From positions 1 to 25,014 of the forward strand of contig JAKQKW010000507.1 in assembly GCA_029560455.1 (NCBI GenBank): 25,014 nucleotides of DNA, read 5' to 3'. Numbering within the stretch: the stretch's first letter is position 1; every line of letters begins with the position of its first letter. The stretch is from Candidatus Rifleibacteriota bacterium. GTDB taxonomy: Bacteria; Riflebacteria; Ozemobacteria; Ozemobacterales; Ozemobacteraceae. Position numbers and translations under genes: made by a program. The notes beneath the pieces are model-generated. The model was not told the origin of the DNA, ran no database searches, and was given only the letters and a program-made list of their open reading frames with translations. Positions 14,259 to 21,385 of this stretch are shown here, piece after piece.

Positions 14259-16085
14259 ATGATGAAAGTTTTTGAACAAGATTTAAATATTGAGAGCTTA
14301 ATAAAATACGCTGAAACAGAAAAGCTTTGGATTCCAGAGTTTCAAAGGCCATTTGTTTGGGAAAATAATCAAATTAGATTGCTAATTGACAGTCTCTATC
14401 ACAACTACACAATTAGCAGTATTTTGCTGTGGGAAGGAGCCTCTGAGCTTTCACATAGAAGGGTTGGAGGTAGCATCAGGGAAATAAAAATTCCAGAAGA
14501 AAATGAAACAAAAAAAACTATTTATTTGCTAGATGGGCAACAGAGAACAACCGCTTTGTTGCTGGCATTTACAGATAAGGCTGTGTATTCTGGAAATAGA
14601 ACACAAAAGAAAACGATCATAGACATTTTTTGGGACACTGAATATCAGGGCGACGACCCTGAGCTCAGATGGATACTTGATGACGAGAAGATATTAGACG
14701 CTGAAAATGGAAATTCTCATTTTATTTTAGGAGAGTTGTCTCCAAATGAAATTTTCCAGAAATATAGAGCTCGATTTGTAAAAATTAAGCATGTTTACAA
14801 TTGGTCAGAAATCTCTATGAAAATGTTACAGGAAATGAACAACGATGCTGAGTTGTTTGTTGCTTACAATAAAAAGGTTCAGGAGCTCCAGAAGAATATT
14901 TTGTATAGGCGAGTGTACGATATTGAGCAACAGGGTTCTTTGGAGCAGGTATTAGAGGTTTTTGAGCGAATTAACACAAAAAACACACGTCTCAGCATTG
15001 TTGATATTATGGTCGCAAAAACCTACCGGCAGATCGAATCAAATATCTTCAATCTTAGGTCTTATCTCTCCCTTATTAATTATGAAGGAAAGGTAAAAGA
15101 CAAGTATTTTGAAAATTTTGAAGATGATACAGAATTAGACGCCGTAAAAGCAAAAATTGATGATAGTAATATGCTCGCTATCATAGCAATTCTTTTAAAG
15201 CAGGAGTTTGTTCAAACTGCTGTGCTAAAATTAAAGACTGAAGAGCTTATGAACAATGTAAAAATTATTCACGATAGCTTTCATCAGATTTTGGCAATGC
15301 TAAAGCAGAATTTCTTTATTGAAGAAGCTGAATTATTCAAATATCAGCCAATGTTGAAATTTCTGGCAGGATATTGCGGTCACTTCAAAAACATGGATTT
15401 AGAAAAACAAACATTTCTAATTCGATGGTTCTGGAACACCCTATTAAAGAACCGCTACCCTGGCGCTCAAAGCCAAAGAATTGCGAGGGACTTAAAGTTA
15501 GCTATTGAAAAACCACTGCCCGTGGCTCTTAAAATGATGCTGAAAGATGCTACTCGAAATTTTGATAGCATAAATGCTGCAACAGTAGACAACCCAGACT
15601 ATTTTGATGCCTATAAATCTGCTAGCTCTCAACAAATTTATCGAGCCATGCTTCTGCTATTGAAAAGTAAAAACGCCAGAGATTTTTATAACGGTCTAAT
15701 TCCTGCCAAAAACGCTATAAGCAAATACACGTTGGAAGAGCATCACATATTTCCTGACAATTCTGTTGCTGGGAAACAGATCAAGAAAAAATACTCTGAT
15801 CACCGTTTAAGCGATATTATTAATAATATTGCAAACATCGCTTTGCTGACAAAGGAAACTAACAACAATCTTATTAAAGCCAAAAACCCCAGTGATTATA
15901 TTTTGACTTTTGAAAAAGAGTATCAACAACAAGGTAAGCTAGAGGAGTTTTATTCAATTCTTGATTCACAGTTCATTAGCAGGGACATGGTTGAGATGCT
16001 CAAAGAAGATAATTTTGATGCTTTTATCTTTTCAAGGACAAAAGAATTACTTAAGCAAATCGAAAAGTTATGTGAAATTCGTTAA
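14259..16085 (+). CDS. DUF262 / DUF1524 protein (GmrSD-like)
   Basis: A 608-residue two-domain protein. The DUF262 domain (about 10-300) has IPEFQRPFVWE and the ParB-like nucleotide-binding motif DGQQRTT (from D92). The DUF1524 HNH-type nuclease domain holds HHIFP (H495-H496) and the following NIANIALLTKETNN. This architecture matches GmrSD-type type IV enzymes, which use nucleotide hydrolysis to cut modified (for example glucosylated hydroxymethylcytosine) phage DNA, and other DUF262 defence proteins. Both catalytic motifs are present. The coding sequence is much A/T-richer than hsdM and hsdR, so it was probably inserted into the locus. GGAG lies ten bases before ATGATG. It complements type I restriction by attacking modified DNA. 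Confidence 0.9.
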   Translation: MMKVFEQDLNIESLIKYAETEKLWIPEFQRPFVWENNQIRLLIDSLYHNYTISSILLWEGASELSHRRVGGSIREIKIPEENETKKTIYLLDGQQRTTALLLAFTDKAVYSGNRTQKKTIIDIFWDTEYQGDDPELRWILDDEKILDAENGNSHFILGELSPNEIFQKYRARFVKIKHVYNWSEISMKMLQEMNNDAELFVAYNKKVQELQKNILYRRVYDIEQQGSLEQVLEVFERINTKNTRLSIVDIMVAKTYRQIESNIFNLRSYLSLINYEGKVKDKYFENFEDDTELDAVKAKIDDSNMLAIIAILLKQEFVQTAVLKLKTEELMNNVKIIHDSFHQILAMLKQNFFIEEAELFKYQPMLKFLAGYCGHFKNMDLEKQTFLIRWFWNTLLKNRYPGAQSQRIARDLKLAIEKPLPVALKMMLKDATRNFDSINAATVDNPDYFDAYKSASSQQIYRAMLLLLKSKNARDFYNGLIPAKNAISKYTLEEHHIFPDNSVAGKQIKKKYSDHRLSDIINNIANIALLTKETNNNLIKAKNPSDYILTFEKEYQQQGKLEEFYSILDSQFISRDMVEMLKEDNFDAFIFSRTKELLKQIEKLCEIR

Positions 16086-16129
16086 AAACGGGTTACATAA
16101 ATCACAGATAGGAATCGAAGGAGAGAAAT

Positions 16130-16369
16130 ATGCCAGAACGAAGCAATATTAACCTTAAGGAATGCCCTTTTTGCGGAAACAAACGCGTTCAGCTAGTCGA
16201 TAATGCTGAATACCTTGGTTGCACTGAGTGTGGAACTGAAGAAAAGTTTGCTATAGTTTGCCTTGAATCTAACGGTGGTTGCGGAGCTGCATCAAGGTTT
16301 GTCGAATCAAAACTTGGTGCTAATAAGCTCTGGAATAGACGCTTTAACAAAAAAATCGAAGACCAATAG
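16130..16369 (+). CDS. Zinc-ribbon protein, Lar-like (restriction alleviation family)
   Basis: A 79-residue protein. C12-P-F-C15-G and C31-x-x-C34-G form a zinc ribbon, and WNRR at 68-71 closes the domain. CPFCG, a second CxxCG and a WN-R end are the hallmarks of the Lar / restriction-alleviation family of small phage and prophage proteins. An additional C44/C51 pair is present. In Rac prophage, Lar modulates type I restriction, which would suit this location between hsdS and hsdR, but many members have no tested role. AGGAG lies nine bases before the ATG. It is A/T-rich like the DUF262 gene 44 bases upstream and may have arrived with it. Confidence 0.68.
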   Translation: MPERSNINLKECPFCGNKRVQLVDNAEYLGCTECGTEEKFAIVCLESNGGCGAASRFVESKLGANKLWNRRFNKKIEDQ

Positions 16370-16391
16370 TCTTGATTGAGCTGAAAAACCA

Positions 16392-16829
16392 ATGCCCTTA
16401 CTGAGAAAATCCTCGGCCGAACAAAATACCGACCAAGTTATCGTGCAAGCTACCGTGCAAGTCACCGTGCAAGTCACCGTGCAAGCTACCGTGCAAGCTA
16501 CCGACCAAGTTACCGACCAAGTTACCGACTAAGTTACCGACCAAGTTAACGACCATGCTACCGGACAAGCTACCGGACAAGCTACCGGACAAGTTGGTGG
16601 ACAGGTTCCCGAGGAAGTCCGGCGGTTGATGCTGATTCTGAAAGGTGAAATAACTAACAAGAAATTCTTGTCAGTTCGACAGGAATGTCAGATGAAGGTT
16701 TCACGGTCTACCGACTATGCTACCGACCATGCTACCGGACAAGTTGGTGGACAGGTTAGTGGACAAGTTACTGGACAGGTTCCCGAGGAAGTCCGGCGGT
16801 TGATGCTGATTCTGGAAGGTGAAAAATAA
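16392..16829 (+). pseudogene. Decayed C-terminal tail of a Fic/AlbA_2-type regulator with 12-bp repeats
   Basis: A frame from the ATG at 16392 reads MPLLRKSSAEQ and then many four-residue units (TDQV, TVQV, ATGQ, GGQV), encoded by imperfect 12-bp repeats. A TAA at 16530-16532 arises from CAA in one unit. Beyond it the same frame continues to PEEVRRLMLILKGE, then repeats itself 174 bases (58 codons) later, ending PEEVRRLMLILEGEK with a stop at 16829. Tandem T-x-Q-V units before a winged-helix-like EEVxxLLxxL segment are typical of the C-termini of Fic and AlbA_2 regulators. The catalytic or DNA-binding N-terminus is absent, and the frame stops before the winged helix is complete. Confidence 0.65.
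16436..16592. repeat. Tandem 12-bp coding repeats
   Basis: About thirteen contiguous degenerate units of the types TACCGTGCAAGC, TACCGACCAAGT and TACCGGACAAGC. Shorter runs recur at 16708-16780. There are no spacers between the units, so this is a coding minisatellite. Confidence 0.9.
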
Positions 16830-16908
16830 ACAAGAATTAAAGCTTAACAGCGAACTGAATCGCAGCGGAAACGCCTGATGGCACAGGAATTATGATGAAT
16901 GAAAGTGG

Positions 16909-16914
16909 TATAAT
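16909..16914 (+). promoter_or_regulatory. Likely -10 of the brnT-brnA-hsdR transcript
   Basis: A perfect TATAAT lies 27 bases upstream of the brnT start and its AGGAG. The hexamer 17 bases further up (GGAATT) is a poor -35, as is common for a promoter kept under antitoxin control. Confidence 0.5.
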
Positions 16915-16941
16915 CTTTAAGTAGGCTGACAGGAGTTACCA

Positions 16942-17229
16942 TTGAAATTTGAATGGGATAGCGATAAGGCGGAAAAGAACATCAAGAAACATAAAGTTTC
17001 TTTTGAGGAAGCCGTAACCGTATTACGTGATCCGCTGAGTATAACCATTTCCGATTCAGATCATTCTGGAGAAGAAATGAGATTTATTGATATTGGCCGC
17101 TCAGATAAGGATCGGGTTCTGGTTGTTGTTTACACCGAAAGAGGCCAGAACCTGAGAATTATCAGCTGTAGAAGAGCCACGTCGTCAGAATTGAAGTTTT
17201 ATGAAGAAGGTGAAACCAGAAATGACTAA
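16942..17229 (+). CDS. brnT: BrnT-family toxin
   Basis: A 95-residue protein with the BrnT pattern throughout: FEWDSDKAEKNIKKHKVSF at the N-terminus, FEEAVTVLRDPLS, E-M-R-F-I-D-I-G, VLVVVYTERG and RIISCRRAT near the end. BrnT is a small RelE-like ribonuclease fold that blocks translation. The start is TTG, with AGGAG six bases upstream. It overlaps brnA by eight bases. It is placed inside the restriction locus, just before hsdR, so loss of the locus could release the toxin and select for keeping it; that role is inferred from position. Confidence 0.9.
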   Translation: MKFEWDSDKAEKNIKKHKVSFEEAVTVLRDPLSITISDSDHSGEEMRFIDIGRSDKDRVLVVVYTERGQNLRIISCRRATSSELKFYEEGETRND

Positions 17230-17491
17230 GGATGAAATGCGTTCAGAATATGATTTTTCCAAGGGTGTTCGCGGCAAGCATGCTAAAGAAATGCTGGCCG
17301 GATATACCATGACTGTCCACGAAAAAGACGGCTCTGTCACGGTTACCGAGATTGCCCCCAAAGAAGGCACTGTAATACTCGAACCGGATTTGCGCAAATA
17401 TTTCCCGGATTCTGAATCGGTGAACCGGGCCTTGCGCTGCCTCATTCCAATTATTTCCGGTGCAAAAAAACCAAAGACCAGTAAGGCTTGA
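17222..17491 (+). CDS. brnA: BrnA-family antitoxin
   Basis: An 89-residue antitoxin, starting at the ATG at 17222 inside the end of brnT; an in-frame ATG at 17201 is possible but lies deeper in brnT. The N-terminal half (DEMRSEYDFSKGVRGKHAK) is the toxin-binding arm. The C-terminal half (VILEPDLRKYFPDSESVNR then ALRCLIPII) is the ribbon-helix-helix DNA-binding part usual for BrnA. The complex should repress the promoter near 16909. The stop lies seven bases before the hsdR start, so hsdR is likely to be in the same transcript and under the same control. Confidence 0.87.
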   Translation: MTKDEMRSEYDFSKGVRGKHAKEMLAGYTMTVHEKDGSVTVTEIAPKEGTVILEPDLRKYFPDSESVNRALRCLIPIISGAKKPKTSKA

Positions 17492-17498
17492 ATATACT

Positions 17499-20400
17499 AT
17501 GAGTGAAATCGGCCAGAAAGAGCGGGCCACGCAAAAACGCGTTATTGCGCTGTTCACGAAAGAACTGGGCTATCGCTACCTCGGCAACTGGGAAGATCGC
17601 GAAAACAACAGCAATATTGAAGAAAAAATCCTGCGCGGTTTCCTTACCCTGAAAGGCTACAACCAGAACCTGATCAACAAAGCATTATACGAGTTCAGCA
17701 AAGTCGCCGGTGATCAGAGCAAATCGCTTTATGATGTCAACAAAGAAGTCTATACAATGCTGCGCTATGGCGTGAATGTGCAACCGGAAACCGGTCAGAA
17801 CAAAGAAACCGTCTGGCTGATCGACTGGAAAAACCCGCTCGAAAACGATTTTGCCATTGCCGGAGAAGTCACGATCAAAGGTTTCCATAAAAAACGGCCC
17901 GACCTCGTGCTTTACGTGAACGGTATCGCGCTTGGCGTGCTCGAACTGAAGCGCAGCACGGTTTCAGTTTCTGAGGGCATCAGGCAGAACAACGACAACC
18001 AGAAACATATTTTTATCAAGCCGTTCTTCAGCACCATTCAGCTGGTAATGGCCGGCAACAACGTCGAAGGCCTCGCATACGCCGCGATCGATACCAAAGA
18101 AAAATATTTCCTGAAATGGAAGGAAATGAGCGACCAGGCCGCCAGCTATGACTATCTGCTCGACCTGAACATTGTGCAGCTGCTGAATAAAGAGCGCCTG
18201 ATCGAGCTGGTTCACGATTTCGTGGTCTTCGACCGCGGCCAGAAGAAACTCTGCCGACCGAACCAGTATTTTGGCATCAAAGCCGCCCAGAAATTTGTTA
18301 AAAACCACGAAAACGGCATTCTCTGGCACACCCAGGGCAGCGGCAAGAGCCTGATCATGGTCTGGCTCGCCAAATGGATACGTGAATACAACCATAACGC
18401 CAGGGTGCTCATCATTACCGACCGCGAAGAACTCGACGAACAGATCGAAAAGGTTTATAAAGGCGTTCAGGAAAACATCTACCGCACTACCAGCGGCAAA
18501 GACCTGCTGAGCAAACTCAATGACACCGCGCCATTGCTGATCTGCTCCCTTATTCATAAATTCGGCGGCAAGGAAGAGATCGACGAAAAAGCCATGGATG
18601 CCTATCTTGATGAGTTGAAGAGCAGCATTCCCGTTAACTACAAGGCCAAGGGTGATATTTACGTTTTTGTCGACGAGTGCCACCGCACCCAGACCGGCAA
18701 GCTGCACCAGGCGATGAAACAGTTCGTTCCTGAGGCAATGTTTATCGGCTTCACCGGCACCCCGCTGCTGAAGGCTGACCGGCAGAACAGTCTCAGGGTG
18801 TTTGGCCGCTATATTCATACCTACAAATTTGACGAAGCGGTTTTCGACAGGGTGGTTCTCGATCTGCGCTATGAAGCCAGAGATATCGAGCAGAAAATCA
18901 CTTCTTCCGAAAAAATCGATGAGTGGTTTGAGCTTAAAACCAAAGGCCTTACCGATCTGGCCAAAATCGAACTCAAACAAAAATGGGGAACCCTGAAAAA
19001 GGTGTTCAGCAGCAAATCGCGACTTGAAAAAATCGTTATCGACATGATGATGGACATGGAAAAGAAAGAACGCCTGCAGAACGGCAGAGGCAACGCTATG
19101 CTGGTTTCTGACAGTATCTATAATGCCTGCCGCTATTACGAACTGTTTCAAAAGGCCGGCCTGAAAAAATGTGCGATCGTCACCTCGTTTGTGCCCAACT
19201 ATGCCGATATCAAAGGCGAAGGCGAGGGTTATACCGAGAAACTGCAGCGTTTTGACATCTACCGGCAGATGCTTGCTGATTATTTCCATGAAGATGCCGA
19301 AACCGCCATGAACAAGGTCGAACAGTTCGAAACCGAAGTTAAGAAAAAATTCGTCGAAGAACCGGCGCAGATGAAACTGCTGATTGTGGTGAACAAACTG
19401 CTGACCGGCTTTGACGCCCCTTCGGCGACCTATCTGTACATAGATAAAAAGCTGCGCGACCATGGCCTGTTTCAGGCTGTGTGCCGGGTAAACCGTCTGG
19501 ATGGCGATGATAAGGAATATGGCTACATCATCGACTACATGGATCTGTTCAAGAGTCTGGAACAGGCGTTCAATGACTACACCAGCGAAGCCCTCGGCGG
19601 TTACGAGAAATCAGACATCGATGGCCTGTTGAAAAATCGCCTGCAAAAAGGCAAAGAGCGCCTCGATGAAGCCCTCGAAACGATAAAGGGTCTTTGTGAG
19701 CCGGTCGAGCCGCCGAAAGACCAGATGGCCTATCTGCACTATTTTTGCGGCAATCACACCCGGAACCCTGATGCGCTCAAAGACACCGAACCGCGCCGGG
19801 TTGCCTTTTACAAGTCGACGATCGCCCTGATTCGCGCTTATGCCAATGTTGCCGATGAAATGCCGGAAGCCGGCTATACCGACAAAGAGGCCGAACAGAT
19901 TAAAAACGACCTGAAACATTTTGAAGCCCTGCGCAAGGAAATTCAGCTGGTCAGTGGCGACTACATCGACCTGAAGCAGTTTGAGCCGGCCATGCGCCAT
20001 CTCATCGACAGCTACATCGGTGCCGAGGAAAGCCGCATGCTGGCCAATTTCGACGACCTGAGCCTGGTCGAGTTGCTGGTTAAAAATGGCAAAGATGCGA
20101 TTGCCAACTTCCCTGCCAGTCTTAAAAAGAGCCGCGAAGCGATGGCCGAAGCGATCGAGAACAATCTGCGCCGCGTCATCATCGAAGAGAGCCCGGCCAA
20201 CCCGATCTATTACGAAAAAATGAGCGTGCTGCTCGATGAGCTGATCAAGCACCGCAAAAGCGCCACTCTCGAATACGAAAAATACCTGCAGCAGATCGCG
20301 GCACTCTCAGCGAAGGTAAAGCAGCCGGAAACCTCGGCAGAATACCCCGCCTCGCTTAATTCGAGCGCCCGGCGCACTTTGTATGACAATCTGGGCAAAA

Positions 20401-20585
20401 ACGAACAATTAGCCGCTGAGCTCGATGAAAAAATTCTGACCACCAAAAAAGACGGCTGGCGCGATAACATGCAGAAAACCAGGGCCGTTGAGAATGCCAT
20501 CAAGGAAACCCTCGAGCGTTTTCAGGTTGAAGAGCCCAGCGCCGAGTATGTTTTAGACCTGGTGAGAAACCAGCGGGAATACTGA
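17499..20585 (+). CDS. hsdR: Type I restriction enzyme endonuclease/translocase subunit, HsdR
   Basis: A 1028-residue motor and nuclease subunit. The N-terminal nuclease domain has the PD-(D/E)XK set D135 (PDLVLYV), E149 and K151 (LELKRS). The SF2 helicase motor follows: Walker A TQGSGKS (278-284), DECH (392-395), FTGTP (418-422) and later VNKLLTGFDAP and AVCRVNRLDGDDKEYGYI (motifs V-VI). A helical C-terminus (about 720-1028) binds HsdM. It pulls unmodified DNA through the complex using ATP and then cleaves it. I chose the ATG at 17499 (MSEIGQKERATQ) over the GTG at 17460 that lies inside brnA; the ribosome binding site is weak. The stop overlaps the start of the next gene (TGATG). No damage is seen. 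Confidence 0.96.
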   Translation: MSEIGQKERATQKRVIALFTKELGYRYLGNWEDRENNSNIEEKILRGFLTLKGYNQNLINKALYEFSKVAGDQSKSLYDVNKEVYTMLRYGVNVQPETGQNKETVWLIDWKNPLENDFAIAGEVTIKGFHKKRPDLVLYVNGIALGVLELKRSTVSVSEGIRQNNDNQKHIFIKPFFSTIQLVMAGNNVEGLAYAAIDTKEKYFLKWKEMSDQAASYDYLLDLNIVQLLNKERLIELVHDFVVFDRGQKKLCRPNQYFGIKAAQKFVKNHENGILWHTQGSGKSLIMVWLAKWIREYNHNARVLIITDREELDEQIEKVYKGVQENIYRTTSGKDLLSKLNDTAPLLICSLIHKFGGKEEIDEKAMDAYLDELKSSIPVNYKAKGDIYVFVDECHRTQTGKLHQAMKQFVPEAMFIGFTGTPLLKADRQNSLRVFGRYIHTYKFDEAVFDRVVLDLRYEARDIEQKITSSEKIDEWFELKTKGLTDLAKIELKQKWGTLKKVFSSKSRLEKIVIDMMMDMEKKERLQNGRGNAMLVSDSIYNACRYYELFQKAGLKKCAIVTSFVPNYADIKGEGEGYTEKLQRFDIYRQMLADYFHEDAETAMNKVEQFETEVKKKFVEEPAQMKLLIVVNKLLTGFDAPSATYLYIDKKLRDHGLFQAVCRVNRLDGDDKEYGYIIDYMDLFKSLEQAFNDYTSEALGGYEKSDIDGLLKNRLQKGKERLDEALETIKGLCEPVEPPKDQMAYLHYFCGNHTRNPDALKDTEPRRVAFYKSTIALIRAYANVADEMPEAGYTDKEAEQIKNDLKHFEALRKEIQLVSGDYIDLKQFEPAMRHLIDSYIGAEESRMLANFDDLSLVELLVKNGKDAIANFPASLKKSREAMAEAIENNLRRVIIEESPANPIYYEKMSVLLDELIKHRKSATLEYEKYLQQIAALSAKVKQPETSAEYPASLNSSARRTLYDNLGKNEQLAAELDEKILTTKKDGWRDNMQKTRAVENAIKETLERFQVEEPSAEYVLDLVRNQREY

Positions 20586-21301
20586 TGGAACAAATCGTCG
20601 TCGGCAATATCAGCATCGATGTCGTGCGCAAGGATATCAAGAATATTCATCTGGCCGTTTGCCCGCCCGCCGGCAAAGTTCGTATCGCTGCGCCTCTTGC
20701 GGTGAATGAAGATGCCATAAGGCTCTTTGCGGTTGGCAAACTGGCCTGGATAAAGAAAAACCAGCAGAAGTTCGCCGCCCAGGAAAGACTCGCGCCACGC
20801 GAATACAAGAACCGCGAGAGCCATTATTTCAAGGGTCAGCGCTACCTGCTCAGAGTCGTTGAGGTTGCCGCGCCGCCGCGCGTTTGCCGGCGCAGCAGGA
20901 CTTTTATCGATATGCAGGTGCGGCCCGGCACCCCGGCAGAAAAGCGGCACAGTATCATGAACGAATGGTATCGCAGCGAGCTCAAAAAATCAGCGGCGGG
21001 TCTCATCGAAAAATGGCAGAAAAAGCTGCAGACCGGCCTGGCCGGCTGGCAGGTCAGGCAGATGAAAACGCGCTGGGGCTCGTGCAGCATCGAACGCAAA
21101 AGCATTCTGCTCAACCTCGAACTCGCCAAAAAGCCCGTAGCATGCCTCGAATACATCATCGTGCATGAGCTGCTGCACCTGCGCGAGCGCCGCCATAACG
21201 AACAATTTCAGCTGCTGCTCGACCGCCATCTGCCCGACTGGAAAAAGCGCCGCGACGAGCTAAACCGCACCCCCGCCAGCCACGCCACCTGGAGCTGCTG
21301 A
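20585..21301 (+). CDS. YgjP-like zinc metallopeptidase (DUF45/M48-type)
   Basis: A 238-residue soluble protein. The zinc site is the HELLH motif (HExxH) in YIIVHELLHLRER, followed by RRHNEQF, whose histidine is the usual third ligand, and HLPDWKKRRDELN at the end. KTRWGSCS upstream is the conserved YgjP/SprT-like lead motif. The product has no signal peptide or membrane helix. Its ATG overlaps the hsdR stop (TGATG), so the two are translationally coupled. YgjP-like genes often follow hsdR in type I loci, and a role in regulated proteolysis of the restriction complex is an inference, not shown. Length and motifs are normal. Confidence 0.87.
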   Translation: MEQIVVGNISIDVVRKDIKNIHLAVCPPAGKVRIAAPLAVNEDAIRLFAVGKLAWIKKNQQKFAAQERLAPREYKNRESHYFKGQRYLLRVVEVAAPPRVCRRSRTFIDMQVRPGTPAEKRHSIMNEWYRSELKKSAAGLIEKWQKKLQTGLAGWQVRQMKTRWGSCSIERKSILLNLELAKKPVACLEYIIVHELLHLRERRHNEQFQLLLDRHLPDWKKRRDELNRTPASHATWSC

Positions 21302-21321
21302 ATAAGAGAAGATTTTGGGTT

Positions 21322-21353
21322 TGACGTGGTTTGTCGTTGTGGCGGGATATGCT
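21322..21353 (+). promoter_or_regulatory. Promoter-like dyad element, copy f
   Basis: TGAC, six bases, TGTCG, eleven bases, TATGCT. The hexamer ends 30 bases before the ATG of the AAA-M41 gene, a normal promoter distance. It is 12 kb from the other copies but has identical spacing. Confidence 0.6.
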
Positions 21354-21385
21354 GAAAGCAGCTAAAACAAGGAGTGCTTCAGCAT
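21349..21385 (+). promoter_or_regulatory. Hairpin enclosing the ribosome binding site of the AAA-M41 gene
   Basis: ATGCTGAAAGCA (21349-21360) pairs with TGCTTCAGCAT (21375-21385) with one bulged A. The loop contains AAGGAG, and the right arm includes the first two bases of the start codon. If the left arm is transcribed, it could hold back translation. Confidence 0.4.

Noticed and set aside
16398..16592. Minus-strand frame of glycine-rich repeats (LVGN, LHGS units)
   Set aside because: It is the complement of the 12-bp coding repeats. The plus-strand reading fits a known linker type, whereas this one fits nothing.
16436..16592. CRISPR array
   Set aside because: The repeat units are 12 bp, contiguous and degenerate, with no spacers, and no cas gene is present.
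17964..19463. Long open frame of 499 codons antisense to hsdR
   Set aside because: It is the reverse-strand shadow of a conserved, motif-complete gene, and its composition (runs of F, V, L, H) is that expected from reversed codons.
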